Shown here: piece after piece, positions 1 to 6,821 of the stretch
How the letters are laid out: each line of letters begins with the position of its first letter
Numbering within the stretch: the first letter of the stretch is position 1
Source of the DNA: Candidatus Hestiella acidicharens
GTDB taxonomy: Archaea > Thermoproteota > Thermoprotei_A > Sulfolobales > Acidilobaceae
Direction: 5' to 3'
Length of the DNA: 12,433 bases
Assembly: GCA_015523575.1 (NCBI GenBank)
Contig: WAJZ01000002.1
Coordinates: forward strand, 1-12,433
The notes under the pieces: generated by a model
Told to the model about the DNA's origin: nothing
The model's input: only the letters and a program-made list of their open reading frames with translations
Databases searched by the model: none
Made by a program: the position numbers and the translations under genes

Positions 1-9
1 AGATATAGG

Positions 10-1968
10 GTGTTAAGGGATTTGAGCGAGCAAATAGACCTTTCAGTGATGATAGGAGGTCCTCAAGGAGGAGGAATAGAATCCTCTGGTCAAATGCTTT
101 TAAGGACCTTTATGATAAAAGGATATGACGTGTTCGGAATAAGGGAATATCATAGTAACATAATGGGGGCACATAGCTACTACAACATAAGGGTTAAAAG
201 CGTTAAGCCTAGGAGCGTAAAGTTACCTGTTGATGGGTTGCTTGCACTTGATGCTGAAACCATATTTACCCACTACAACGAAATCTCAAGCAATGGATAC
301 CTGATCTACGATACCAGTACAGAAGGTACAAAAATAGAAAGAATTGCGCCAATGGAGATAGAAGTTAAGGAAAGAATTAAAAACAACCTCAAAGAAGCTG
401 GTATAGAACCGATAATATCGGATATAATAAAGTACCTATCAAGAGAAGGCGTAAAGACTATAGGATTACCCTTAAAGGATCTTTTAAGGAAAACCGCAGA
501 AAAACTCAACACAAACCTAGTTTCAATATCAAAAACAGTAAACACAATGAGCCTAACAGCTATGGTATCATTGCTTGGATTTAACCTAAAAACCGTAGAA
601 AAGGCGATAAACTACTACTTCTCTGGAAGGAAGAGCATAATAGAGGCAAACGTTGAAGCGGCGAGGACTTCCTTCGAATTTGTTAAGGAAAACTACGGTT
701 TAGGAAAGGAAATACCAGATGGACCAAATAGAGGAAAAACTAGAATGGTTGCAACAGGAAATGATGTAGTAGCGATGGGAAAAGTCGCCGGTGGCCTAAC
801 GCTAGAGACTTATTATCCAATAACCCCAGCACAAGATGAAGCCTTCTACCTTGGACTTCACAGAAATTTCAAAGTTGATGAGAACACCTCGAAAGAACTT
901 GGAATAGATAGGCTTGGTGTACTGCCTTTCCAAGCCGAGGACGAGCTTGCGGCAATAAACATGGCCATAGGAGGTGCCTTAGCAGGGGCAAGGACAGCAA
1001 CAACAACTAGTGGGCCTGGTTTTTCGCTTATGAATGAGGGTATAAGCTTTGCAGTAATTGCAGAAGTGCCGGTTGTTATAACAGTATGGATGAGAGCAGG
1101 TCCAAGTACCGGGGAGGCTACAAGGCAAGGACAACAGGATCTCCTACATTCGATATTCTCAGGCCATGGGGATTCTCCAAAAATAGTTATATCTAGTGGA
1201 GATCACATAGAGGCATTCTATGATGCAATAAAGTCTCTCAACTGGGCAGAAAAGTACCAGACCCCAGTTGTCCACCTAGTTGACAAATACCTAGCATCTA
1301 GTATGATGAGTTTCGATAAGGAGGACGTTGATACTAGCAAAGTTCAGATAGACAGGGGTAAATACATAACAGAGCCTAGCGGTAATGAAGGTGAAAGATT
1401 CAAGAGATATGAACTAACAGAAGACTATGTTAGTCCTAGAGCACCTCTTGGAGCTAGGTTAATGATGATCAGTAGCTTAACCCATAACGAATATGGGATG
1501 GTGACGGAGGATCCTGTAACAAGAGAAAAAATGCTCATAAAAAGGCTTAAAAAGATAGAGAAAGCTGGTATGGAAATACCCGTAGAAGACAAAGCTAGGT
1601 TATATGGCAATCCTGATGCCAAGGTAACCATAGTCTCTTGGGGCTCTACTAAAGGTCCAATACTAGATGCCATCGATTTGCTCAAAAGGGATGGCATAGA
1701 CGCAAAGTTACTCCACATTAGGATGCTAATGCCATTCCCTTCAGATTACGTATCTAAAGTCTTAAATTCATCAGACATAGTCATAGATCTCGAAGCCAAC
1801 TCTATGGCACAGCTTGCAATGGCAATAAAGATGTATACAGGCTATGATATAAAGAGGAAGGTGGTTAAGCTTAGTGGGAGGACTATAATGGAACATGAAA
1901 CGTATAAAGCGTTGAAATCTGTAATTAAGGGTGAAAAAGATTTCGTGGTGATGAGCGATGGCGCGTAA
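10..1968 (+). CDS. 2-oxoacid:ferredoxin oxidoreductase, fused gamma-alpha subunit
   Basis: Large subunit of a cytoplasmic CoA-acylating 2-oxoacid:ferredoxin oxidoreductase, which converts 2-oxoacids plus CoA to acyl-CoA and CO2 and reduces ferredoxin. Residues about 12-215 form the gamma domain (GGPQGGG at 16-22, REYHSNI at 45-51). Residues about 245-440 form the alpha pyrimidine-binding domain with the family motif YPITP at 269-273 and the RAGPSTGEATRQGQ stretch from Arg362. A C-terminal domain ends the protein. The 652 residues slightly exceed the roughly 630 of Sulfolobus homologues. The fusion is typical of two-subunit archaeal enzymes. The beta subunit follows with an 11-base overlap. 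The start is uncertain because the reading frame is open to the window edge: GTG at 10 has no room for a full Shine-Dalgarno, and TTG at 22, preceded by GGGTG at 8-12, is a good alternative. The substrate (pyruvate, 2-oxoglutarate, 2-oxobutyrate) cannot be fixed from sequence alone. Confidence 0.93.
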   Translation: MLRDLSEQIDLSVMIGGPQGGGIESSGQMLLRTFMIKGYDVFGIREYHSNIMGAHSYYNIRVKSVKPRSVKLPVDGLLALDAETIFTHYNEISSNGYLIYDTSTEGTKIERIAPMEIEVKERIKNNLKEAGIEPIISDIIKYLSREGVKTIGLPLKDLLRKTAEKLNTNLVSISKTVNTMSLTAMVSLLGFNLKTVEKAINYYFSGRKSIIEANVEAARTSFEFVKENYGLGKEIPDGPNRGKTRMVATGNDVVAMGKVAGGLTLETYYPITPAQDEAFYLGLHRNFKVDENTSKELGIDRLGVLPFQAEDELAAINMAIGGALAGARTATTTSGPGFSLMNEGISFAVIAEVPVVITVWMRAGPSTGEATRQGQQDLLHSIFSGHGDSPKIVISSGDHIEAFYDAIKSLNWAEKYQTPVVHLVDKYLASSMMSFDKEDVDTSKVQIDRGKYITEPSGNEGERFKRYELTEDYVSPRAPLGARLMMISSLTHNEYGMVTEDPVTREKMLIKRLKKIEKAGMEIPVEDKARLYGNPDAKVTIVSWGSTKGPILDAIDLLKRDGIDAKLLHIRMLMPFPSDYVSKVLNSSDIVIDLEANSMAQLAMAIKMYTGYDIKRKVVKLSGRTIMEHETYKALKSVIKGEKDFVVMSDGA

Positions 1969-2890
1969 CTGGTCTGATTACAGAACAAGTGCTTGGGTAC
2001 AATGGTGCCCAGGCTGTGGAAACTATGGTATATTAACATCTTTGCAAAGGGCCTTAGCAGAACTAGACTTGCCACCAGAAAAGACTACCGTGGTCTCTGG
2101 TATAGGGTGCTCCAGTAGAATACCATACTATGTCAAGACGTCTAATGTTCATACACTTCACGGCAGACCAATTCCAGTAGCACAAGGGATAAAAATAGCT
2201 AACCCTGACCAAACTGTTATTGTTTCGTCGGGCGATGGTGATCTGCTAGGCATAGGAGCTGGTCACTTTGTTGCACTTGGAAGGAGAAACATACAAATAA
2301 CAGTCATACTCCATGATAATGCCGTTTATGGGTTAACTAAAGGGCAGGCTTCTCCGACACTACACCTGTGGGTTAAAACAAAGGCTTTAGATACGCCAAA
2401 CATACAAAGCAATATCAATCCACTGCTACTGGCGTTCGCAAGTGGCTATACCTTTATCGCAAGGGCGTATGCATATCATATAGATCAACTAAAAGAAATG
2501 ATAAAGAAGGGGATAAGGCATAAGGGTACTTCCCTTATAGATGTCTTGCAACCATGTCCAACGTACAATAATATCATGACAAAGGATTGGTACGAAAAGA
2601 GAATATATTACCTAGAAAAAGATGACCCTAGCTGGGATCCAACAATATCTTCGCCGGAAGACTTCACAAAGAAATCCCCGAAGATACTTGAAAAGATGAA
2701 TGAATGGGAAGATAGGATACCATTAGGGATATTCTATATTAATAACACAATAGAGTCGCTGGAAACCAGGATAGAGAAAATACTTCCAGGATATAGAATA
2801 AATCCACCTGGGAAGAGACCTATAGAAATAAATGGAAAACCTCTGGTACATCCATTTACAGAGTTCAAGGACAGGATAGTAGAAACGTGA
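1958..2890 (+). CDS. 2-oxoacid:ferredoxin oxidoreductase, beta subunit
   Basis: Thiamine-diphosphate and [4Fe-4S] subunit that pairs with the preceding gene product. The four cluster cysteines are visible: Cys17 and Cys20 in WCPGCGN, Cys51 in GIGCSS, and Cys200 in LQPCPTYN. This spacing closely matches the Sulfolobus tokodaii enzyme (12, 15, 46, 197, from memory). GDGD at 92-95 and Asn121 give the Mg-thiamine diphosphate site. GLTKGQ at 125-130 contains the Leu and Lys that are reported to shape broad 2-oxoacid selection in that enzyme. The 310 residues are normal for the family. The ATG overlaps the upstream stop by 11 bases, and GGTGAT at 1948-1953 lies 4 bases ahead of it, so the two subunits are probably translationally coupled. 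I infer a broad-specificity enzyme and cannot prove it here. Confidence 0.95.
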   Translation: MARNWSDYRTSAWVQWCPGCGNYGILTSLQRALAELDLPPEKTTVVSGIGCSSRIPYYVKTSNVHTLHGRPIPVAQGIKIANPDQTVIVSSGDGDLLGIGAGHFVALGRRNIQITVILHDNAVYGLTKGQASPTLHLWVKTKALDTPNIQSNINPLLLAFASGYTFIARAYAYHIDQLKEMIKKGIRHKGTSLIDVLQPCPTYNNIMTKDWYEKRIYYLEKDDPSWDPTISSPEDFTKKSPKILEKMNEWEDRIPLGIFYINNTIESLETRIEKILPGYRINPPGKRPIEINGKPLVHPFTEFKDRIVET

Positions 2891-2897
2891 TGCTTTA

Positions 2898-3203
2898 ATG
2901 GCATACTATGCAAAGATAATAAACCTTGAAGGAGGAGAACTGATGGTATCAATAGCAGATGAAGACTTGCTAGGGAAAAAATTCATCAGAGATGGGGTCT
3001 CTATTGATGTGTCACCCCTATTTTACGGCGATAAGATCCTTGATGATGAAGATGCAACAAAATACATCAAATTAGCAGACGTTCTAATTTTAACCGGTTC
3101 TAAAATTGTAAACAAGGCCATCGAAGAGGGGGTTGTTAACCCCGATTCTGTACTTGAGATTGATGGAGTTAAACACGTTCAAGTGTTTAGATTCAATTAT
3201 TGA
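2898..3203 (+). CDS. DUF424 family archaeal protein
   Basis: Small protein of 101 residues with no known biochemical role. I recognise the archaeal DUF424 family from the order of its blocks: DEDLLGKKF at 21-29, FYGDKILDDEDA at 42-53, and the end block GSKIVNKAIEEGVVN at 67-81 followed by LEIDGVKHVQVF at 86-97. No signal peptide, membrane helix or metal-binding cysteines are present. It starts 7 bases after the beta subunit stop, and GTGAT at 2887-2891 overlaps that stop, so it is almost certainly co-transcribed and coupled with the oxidoreductase. The family is widespread in Archaea and sits beside different genes in different genomes, so the position alone does not show a role in oxidoreductase function. 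Family assignment is from memory of the conserved pattern. Confidence 0.82.
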   Translation: MAYYAKIINLEGGELMVSIADEDLLGKKFIRDGVSIDVSPLFYGDKILDDEDATKYIKLADVLILTGSKIVNKAIEEGVVNPDSVLEIDGVKHVQVFRFNY

Positions 3204-3205
3204 AA

Positions 3206-3210
3206 TTTTT
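3206..3210 (+). terminator. possible T-rich terminator after DUF424
   Basis: A run of five T starts 2 bases after the DUF424 stop, and a second run of six T lies at 3254-3259. Archaeal RNA polymerase can terminate at T-rich tracts without a hairpin, so one of these could end the oxidoreductase transcript. The region is AT-rich throughout, so this is weak evidence. Confidence 0.3.
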
Positions 3211-3235
3211 AAGCTTTACTCAACAAGAAGTCTAT

Positions 3236-3248
3236 AATTATTATATAC
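3236..3248 (+). promoter_or_regulatory. candidate TATA box for etfBA
   Basis: TTATATA at 3241-3247 lies in the 91-base gap between DUF424 and etfB. A start site about 25 bases downstream, near 3268-3273, would leave a leader of roughly 25 bases carrying the AGGTGAG motif at 3285-3291. No clear BRE is seen. The gap itself contains no gene. Confidence 0.35.
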
Positions 3249-3294
3249 CTCTATTTTTTATTCTCGGAAATATCCATAATGCATAGGTGAGATT

Positions 3295-4095
3295 TTGGGA
3301 GATATCGTGGTACTGTTAAAGCCTGCGCTAAACCCAGAAATGATAAGATCCCTACCTGATGGGAGCGTAGATTTTAATGCCATACCACTAAAGCTATCTG
3401 ATATAGACAGGAACGCCGTAGAAGAGGCCAACAAGATCAAAGGAATTACAAAGGGAAAAATATATTCTATATCCATCGTTACTTGGGGGCCAACAAGCAA
3501 AAGGGAGAAAGATATAAAGATGGCAATTCAAGAGGGCCTTGCAAAGGGTGTTGATGAAGCCATAGTATTGGAGGATGATTCTCTAATACCAGGAGATCAA
3601 GTAACAACAGCTTCTGCTGTCGTTAACGTTTTGAAAAAATTTAACATAAACCCTGATATAATCTTGGCTGGAGAAGCAACAATAGATGGCTTTTCTGGGC
3701 AAGTGGCTGGCAGAGTCGCTGCAAAGCTTGGATTACCATATATAAGCTTTGCAAGGAAAATTGAGATAAATGGTAATAAAATAGTTGCAGAAAGGGACCT
3801 TGAGGACTACGTAGAAGTGGTTGAATCCGAGATGCCAGCAGTAATTAGTGTTACAAGAGAAATTAACTCACCAAGGCCTCCAACCCTAATACAAATAAGG
3901 ATGGCATCAAAGAAGCCCCAGCACGTAGTAAAGGTTTCTGATCTTGAAAAAGTTGAGAAGCAAAAGAAAAAGATGAAAGAGGCAAAGGTACTCGCTGTGA
4001 AGAGAAAGCAAACAATAGTTGAAGGAAAGTCACTAGATGAAATAGCAACAAAACTAGTCTCTCTCCTAGAGCAGGAGGGTGTATTTACTGAATAG
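3295..4095 (+). CDS. etfB: Electron transfer flavoprotein, beta subunit
   Basis: Beta subunit (FixA type) of a soluble heterodimeric flavoprotein that passes electrons between dehydrogenases and an acceptor. The N-terminus DIVVLLKPALNPEMIR is typical of the family. AGEATIDGFSGQVAG at 125-139 is the nucleotide-binding region. The stretch VVESEMPAVISVTREINSP, beginning near 175 and continuing into RPPT, matches the ETF-beta signature. Residues 218-266 form a lysine-rich C-terminal arm of the kind that wraps the alpha subunit. Length (266) is normal. The start is TTG, the only standard start between the upstream in-frame stop at 3277 and GTG at 3307. AGGTGAG at 3285-3291 sits just ahead of it. 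GTG 3307 would remove the first beta strand. etfA follows after 14 bases from the preferred start. Whether the site next to FAD holds AMP or a second, bifurcating FAD cannot be decided by eye. Confidence 0.92.
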   Translation: MGDIVVLLKPALNPEMIRSLPDGSVDFNAIPLKLSDIDRNAVEEANKIKGITKGKIYSISIVTWGPTSKREKDIKMAIQEGLAKGVDEAIVLEDDSLIPGDQVTTASAVVNVLKKFNINPDIILAGEATIDGFSGQVAGRVAAKLGLPYISFARKIEINGNKIVAERDLEDYVEVVESEMPAVISVTREINSPRPPTLIQIRMASKKPQHVVKVSDLEKVEKQKKKMKEAKVLAVKRKQTIVEGKSLDEIATKLVSLLEQEGVFTE

Positions 4096-4096
4096 G

Positions 4097-4102
4097 GGTG
4101 AT
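4097..4102 (+). promoter_or_regulatory. Shine-Dalgarno GGTGAT deciding the etfA start
   Basis: GGTGAT immediately follows the etfB stop (4093-4095). It overlaps the in-frame GTG at 4098 and ATG at 4101, and lies 7 bases before the in-frame ATG at 4110. The usual spacing favours ATG 4110 as the initiation codon. Confidence 0.6.
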
Positions 4103-4109
4103 GTATGGG

Positions 4110-5018
4110 ATGGTAGATGTATTAGTTGTTACTAGTAAGGAAGTAGATGCCTCGGAAATATTAACGGTTGCTAGTAAGGTTGGCGAATCTGTAGCTTTGG
4201 CCTATGGTGATGAATGCGATAAGATAGCAAAATACTTTAAAAAAGTTTATAAGCTATCTTCGGATGACGTAGAATCCATATTTAATGGTATCAAACAGCT
4301 ATATGATAGCAATAAACCTAAGCTTGTGATAGGCGTGACTAGCAAGAACTTAAAGGATGCCTTCTCAAGGCTAGCAGGTATTTATGATATGCCATTCTCT
4401 ACTGACGTCTATGACGTAGAGGTTACGGAGAATGGAGTATCGTTTAAGAGAGGCTTTTTGAGCGGTAGGGCCATTATGACCGAAGAGGTCAGTTACCCTT
4501 CAATGCTTTTGCTTGCCCCGAGGAAGACACAGAAAAGTGAAGGGAAAGAAAACGGCAGCATAGAAGAACTAAGCATTAGTGCGCCCAGCAAAATAGTTGT
4601 AAAAGAGAGAAAAGAAAAAGCTAAAGGTGGCGTCAATATAGAATCAGCAAAACTGATAGTAAGCGTGGGAAGAGGGTTCAAAAACAAAGATGATATAAAG
4701 CTGGCCTTTGATCTAGCAGATATTATCGGCGCCCAAATTGGTTGTTCAAGGCCAATAGCTGCTGATCTAAAGTGGTTGTCTGAAGATCATTGGGTTGGCC
4801 TGAGCGGAAAGAAGGTTGCTCCGAAGCTGTACATGGCTATTGGCATTAGTGGTGCGCCCCAACACCTAGCTGGAATAACTGATGCAAAGATTGTGGTAGC
4901 AATAAACAATGATAAAACTGCCCCCATTTTCAAGAATGCAGACTATGGTGTTATAGCCGATCTATATCAATTCATCCCAATACTTGCAAATAAACTCAAG
5001 GAAAAGATGAAAAAATAA
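4110..5018 (+). CDS. etfA: Electron transfer flavoprotein, alpha subunit
   Basis: FAD-binding subunit of the ETF that pairs with EtfB. Counting from ATG 4110 (302 residues), residues 1 to about 130 form the N-terminal Rossmann-like domain. Residues about 138-178 form a charged linker. The C-terminal FAD domain begins near IVSVGRGF (183-190). FAD motifs are CSRP (212-215), GLSGKKVAP (230-238), GISGAPQHLAG (245-255) and the end block AINNDKTAPIF with ADYGVIADL. The loop reads LSGK where most ETFs have QTGK, a conservative Thr to Ser change plus Gln to Leu. GTG 4098 or ATG 4101 would add 4 or 3 residues but overlap the Shine-Dalgarno. No FixC, FixX or acyl-CoA dehydrogenase gene lies in the window, so the electron partner is unknown. 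The gene converges with ilvA, 72 bases away. Confidence 0.93.
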   Translation: MVDVLVVTSKEVDASEILTVASKVGESVALAYGDECDKIAKYFKKVYKLSSDDVESIFNGIKQLYDSNKPKLVIGVTSKNLKDAFSRLAGIYDMPFSTDVYDVEVTENGVSFKRGFLSGRAIMTEEVSYPSMLLLAPRKTQKSEGKENGSIEELSISAPSKIVVKERKEKAKGGVNIESAKLIVSVGRGFKNKDDIKLAFDLADIIGAQIGCSRPIAADLKWLSEDHWVGLSGKKVAPKLYMAIGISGAPQHLAGITDAKIVVAINNDKTAPIFKNADYGVIADLYQFIPILANKLKEKMKK

Positions 5019-5042
5019 TCTCAACTATTTTATAAGTCAATA

Positions 5043-5053
5043 CAAAAATTTTT
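5043..5053. terminator. possible bidirectional T-tract between etfA and ilvA
   Basis: An A5-T5 block (A at 5044-5048, T at 5049-5053) lies in the 72-base convergent gap. It gives a T-run on each strand, about 30 bases after the etfA stop and about 40 bases after the ilvA stop. It fits archaeal T-tract termination in both directions, but no experiment or conservation supports it here. Confidence 0.4.
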
Positions 5054-5090
5054 CATTTATTGTTGCAGAAACCCAATTGGCTTCTTCAAG

Positions 5091-6317
5091 TTATGGCACA
5101 ACCTTAGAGAAGCTTACACCAATAGAATTTAGCTCTTCTATCACCTTATCTATTGCCTCAGGTGTCGAAGATTCCACAATAACTTCTATTAGTGCTTTGC
5201 CTGGTTCTATTAAATGGGTAATCCTATCATGTCTTATGTCTATTACGTTCAGCTTTGCTTGGGCTAATTTGCTCAAAATAATATCAAGCCATCCTGGAAG
5301 ATCAGGTATCGTCCCACTCAATTTGACTATCCTTCCTGACCTTGCCAACTCATAATTTAATATATTAGATATCCTTGTCATATCTACGTTGCCACCAGTT
5401 ATATATGCAACTACATCTTTACCTTTCACATTTACTTTGCCTTCCAATAGGGCAGCAACCGAAGCGGCCCCTGCCCCTTCAGCCAAGATTTTTCCCCTTT
5501 CTAAGAGGAGAAAGATTGCCCTAGCGACCTCTGCGTCATTAACCTTCACTATATCATCTACATAGTCTTTTATAATCTCAAATGTATATTTGCCGGAGTT
5601 CTTCACAATTAAACCATCCATTAAACCAAATGGTACATTTTTAATGTTTACTGGTTTTCCTGTCTTGAGACCTTCTGAGTACTTCGCCGCGTAAGAAGGC
5701 TCTACCCCTATTACCTTAATGTTATCTCCGAATTTCTTTTTCAACACTATTGCATTGCCAGATATCAACCCTCCCCCGCCAATTGGCATAATGACTATAT
5801 CAGGCTTCTTAGAAAGCTGTTCAAGTACCTCATGGGCTATTGTGCCTTGACCTGCTATTACTTTGGGGTCATCAAATGGGTGTACCATGACCTTGCCGGT
5901 TTCCTCGCTAATTTCGATGGCCTTTCTCTCAGCTTCATCAAAATTTTTTCCATATAGAATTACCTCTGCGCCATAGTTCTTCGTTGCCTCTATTTTAGAA
6001 AGGGGAGCCACTTCCGGCATCACTATTGTCGATTTTGTATGCAATAGCGTTGCACCCAAAGCAACTCCTTGAGCGTGATTACCTGCACTTGCCGCTATAA
6101 CCCCCTTTTTCCTTTCATCACCTAAAGACCATACCTTAAAATATGCACCCCTAACCTTAAAGGAACTAGTTCTCTGAAGGTTCTCTAACTTTAAGTAAAC
6201 ATTCCCTCCTGTAGCGCCTGATATAGTCCTGCTGTAGTCTAGAGGGGTTCTGTGTATCACACCTTTTAGAACTTCTAAAGCCTTTAGCGAGTCTGCATAT
6301 ATCTCTTCAATTTCCAT
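5091..6317 (-). CDS. ilvA: Threonine ammonia-lyase (threonine dehydratase) with ACT domain
   Basis: PLP enzyme that deaminates L-threonine to 2-oxobutyrate and ammonia, the first step toward isoleucine or of threonine breakdown. The PLP lysine is Lys54 in SSFKVRGA. SAGNHAQG at 77-84 binds the substrate carboxylate, and GGGGL at 180-184 is the phosphate loop. The residue facing the pyridine nitrogen lies in TGGNVD at 307-312, where most relatives have SGGN. Residues about 328-408 form a single ACT-like regulatory domain, so allosteric control is likely, though the effector is unknown. The 408 residues fit the single-ACT group. The ATG at 6317 has a GGTGG motif at 6324-6328. It lies 67 bases after the DUF61 gene, so it may be the last gene of the nop5 operon or have its own promoter. 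Biosynthetic versus catabolic use cannot be decided from sequence. Confidence 0.92.
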   Translation of the reverse strand: MEIEEIYADSLKALEVLKGVIHRTPLDYSRTISGATGGNVYLKLENLQRTSSFKVRGAYFKVWSLGDERKKGVIAASAGNHAQGVALGATLLHTKSTIVMPEVAPLSKIEATKNYGAEVILYGKNFDEAERKAIEISEETGKVMVHPFDDPKVIAGQGTIAHEVLEQLSKKPDIVIMPIGGGGLISGNAIVLKKKFGDNIKVIGVEPSYAAKYSEGLKTGKPVNIKNVPFGLMDGLIVKNSGKYTFEIIKDYVDDIVKVNDAEVARAIFLLLERGKILAEGAGAASVAALLEGKVNVKGKDVVAYITGGNVDMTRISNILNYELARSGRIVKLSGTIPDLPGWLDIILSKLAQAKLNVIDIRHDRITHLIEPGKALIEVIVESSTPEAIDKVIEELNSIGVSFSKVVP

Positions 6318-6352
6318 GAAATACCACCATTTCTTATTAGTCCTAAGATGGT

Positions 6353-6362
6353 CTATTAAGCG
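6353..6362 (-). promoter_or_regulatory. weak candidate TATA box for ilvA
   Basis: On the minus strand this reads CGCTTAATAG, 36-45 bases before the ilvA ATG. A start about 25 bases downstream would leave a leader near 12 bases that still carries the GGTGG motif. The match is partial and the gene could be read through from nop5. Confidence 0.22.
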
Positions 6363-6384
6363 TTTATGTATGTTATTTCCATCT

Positions 6385-6819
6385 CTAAGTTGTAACGGTG
6401 ACGAATATCAAGCTTTTAAAGTTCCTTAGCATACTAATGAAGTCTTCTGTAGTGAGCTCGCTAATTCCATTAAAGCCATAGTCGCCTGAGAGCAACAACT
6501 CTACCAGCCTCTTTTGCCAGACATCTCCAACTACCATATAATATGCCCTACCATCATTATCTCTACTATACCTCAGCATGATTGGGATCTTCATGAATTT
6601 CCAGAAGTATGAAGGTACTAAGGACAACAACCTTCTTACTTCCTCTTCATCAAAAAAGTGATCTTCACCTGAGTGAAGCTGGATAGACATAACGCCTTTG
6701 CTCAGATCCTCAATAGTAATGCAGCCCTTAGGCCAGTAAAGCCTTAAGGTTTTCATACTATCCATGTACTTCTTCTTAACGTTTTTTATTCCATTACCAT
6801 CGGAAAACAAGCAATTCAC
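6385..6819 (-). CDS. DUF61 / UPF0216 family archaeal protein
   Basis: Protein of 144 residues and unknown function. It resembles the archaeal DUF61 (UPF0216) family from the pattern LSKGVMSIQLHSGEDHFFDE at 39-58, then EEVRRLLSLVP (59-69) and KIPIMLRYS (77-85), YMVVGDVWQ (93-101) and a final hydrophobic strand. No catalytic motif, membrane segment or zinc ligands are evident. The GTG start overlaps the flpA stop by 4 bases, giving strict coupling to the Nop5-fibrillarin genes, so a role near RNA modification or translation is an inference from context only. The AGGTGA motif at 6816-6821 covers the GTG itself, so TTG at 6810 (spacing 5) is a plausible true start three residues in. Met codons at residues 19 and 22 are further options, because conserved family sequence begins near residue 25. 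Confidence 0.72.
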   Translation of the reverse strand: MNCLFSDGNGIKNVKKKYMDSMKTLRLYWPKGCITIEDLSKGVMSIQLHSGEDHFFDEEEVRRLLSLVPSYFWKFMKIPIMLRYSRDNDGRAYYMVVGDVWQKRLVELLLSGDYGFNGISELTTEDFISMLRNFKSLIFVTVTT

Positions 6820-6821
6820 CT
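6816..6821 (-). promoter_or_regulatory. Shine-Dalgarno AGGTGA at the flpA/DUF61 junction
   Basis: The minus strand reads AGGTGA. It contains the flpA stop (TGA) and the GTG proposed for DUF61. As a ribosome binding site it would best serve TTG at 6810, 5 bases downstream, so the annotated GTG start may be three codons too long. Confidence 0.45.

Noticed and set aside
1946..1976. Box C/D guide RNA candidate (GTGATGA followed by CTGA)
   Set aside because: The C-like box is the ribosome binding site of the beta subunit gene, and no matching C' and second D box follow.
3204..3294. Small gene between DUF424 and etfB
   Set aside because: The ATG at 3279 runs into a stop after two codons, and no other coding signal is present.
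5077..5355. Plus-strand open frame of 92 codons at the 3' end of ilvA
   Set aside because: It is antisense to the conserved ACT domain of ilvA and resembles no family.
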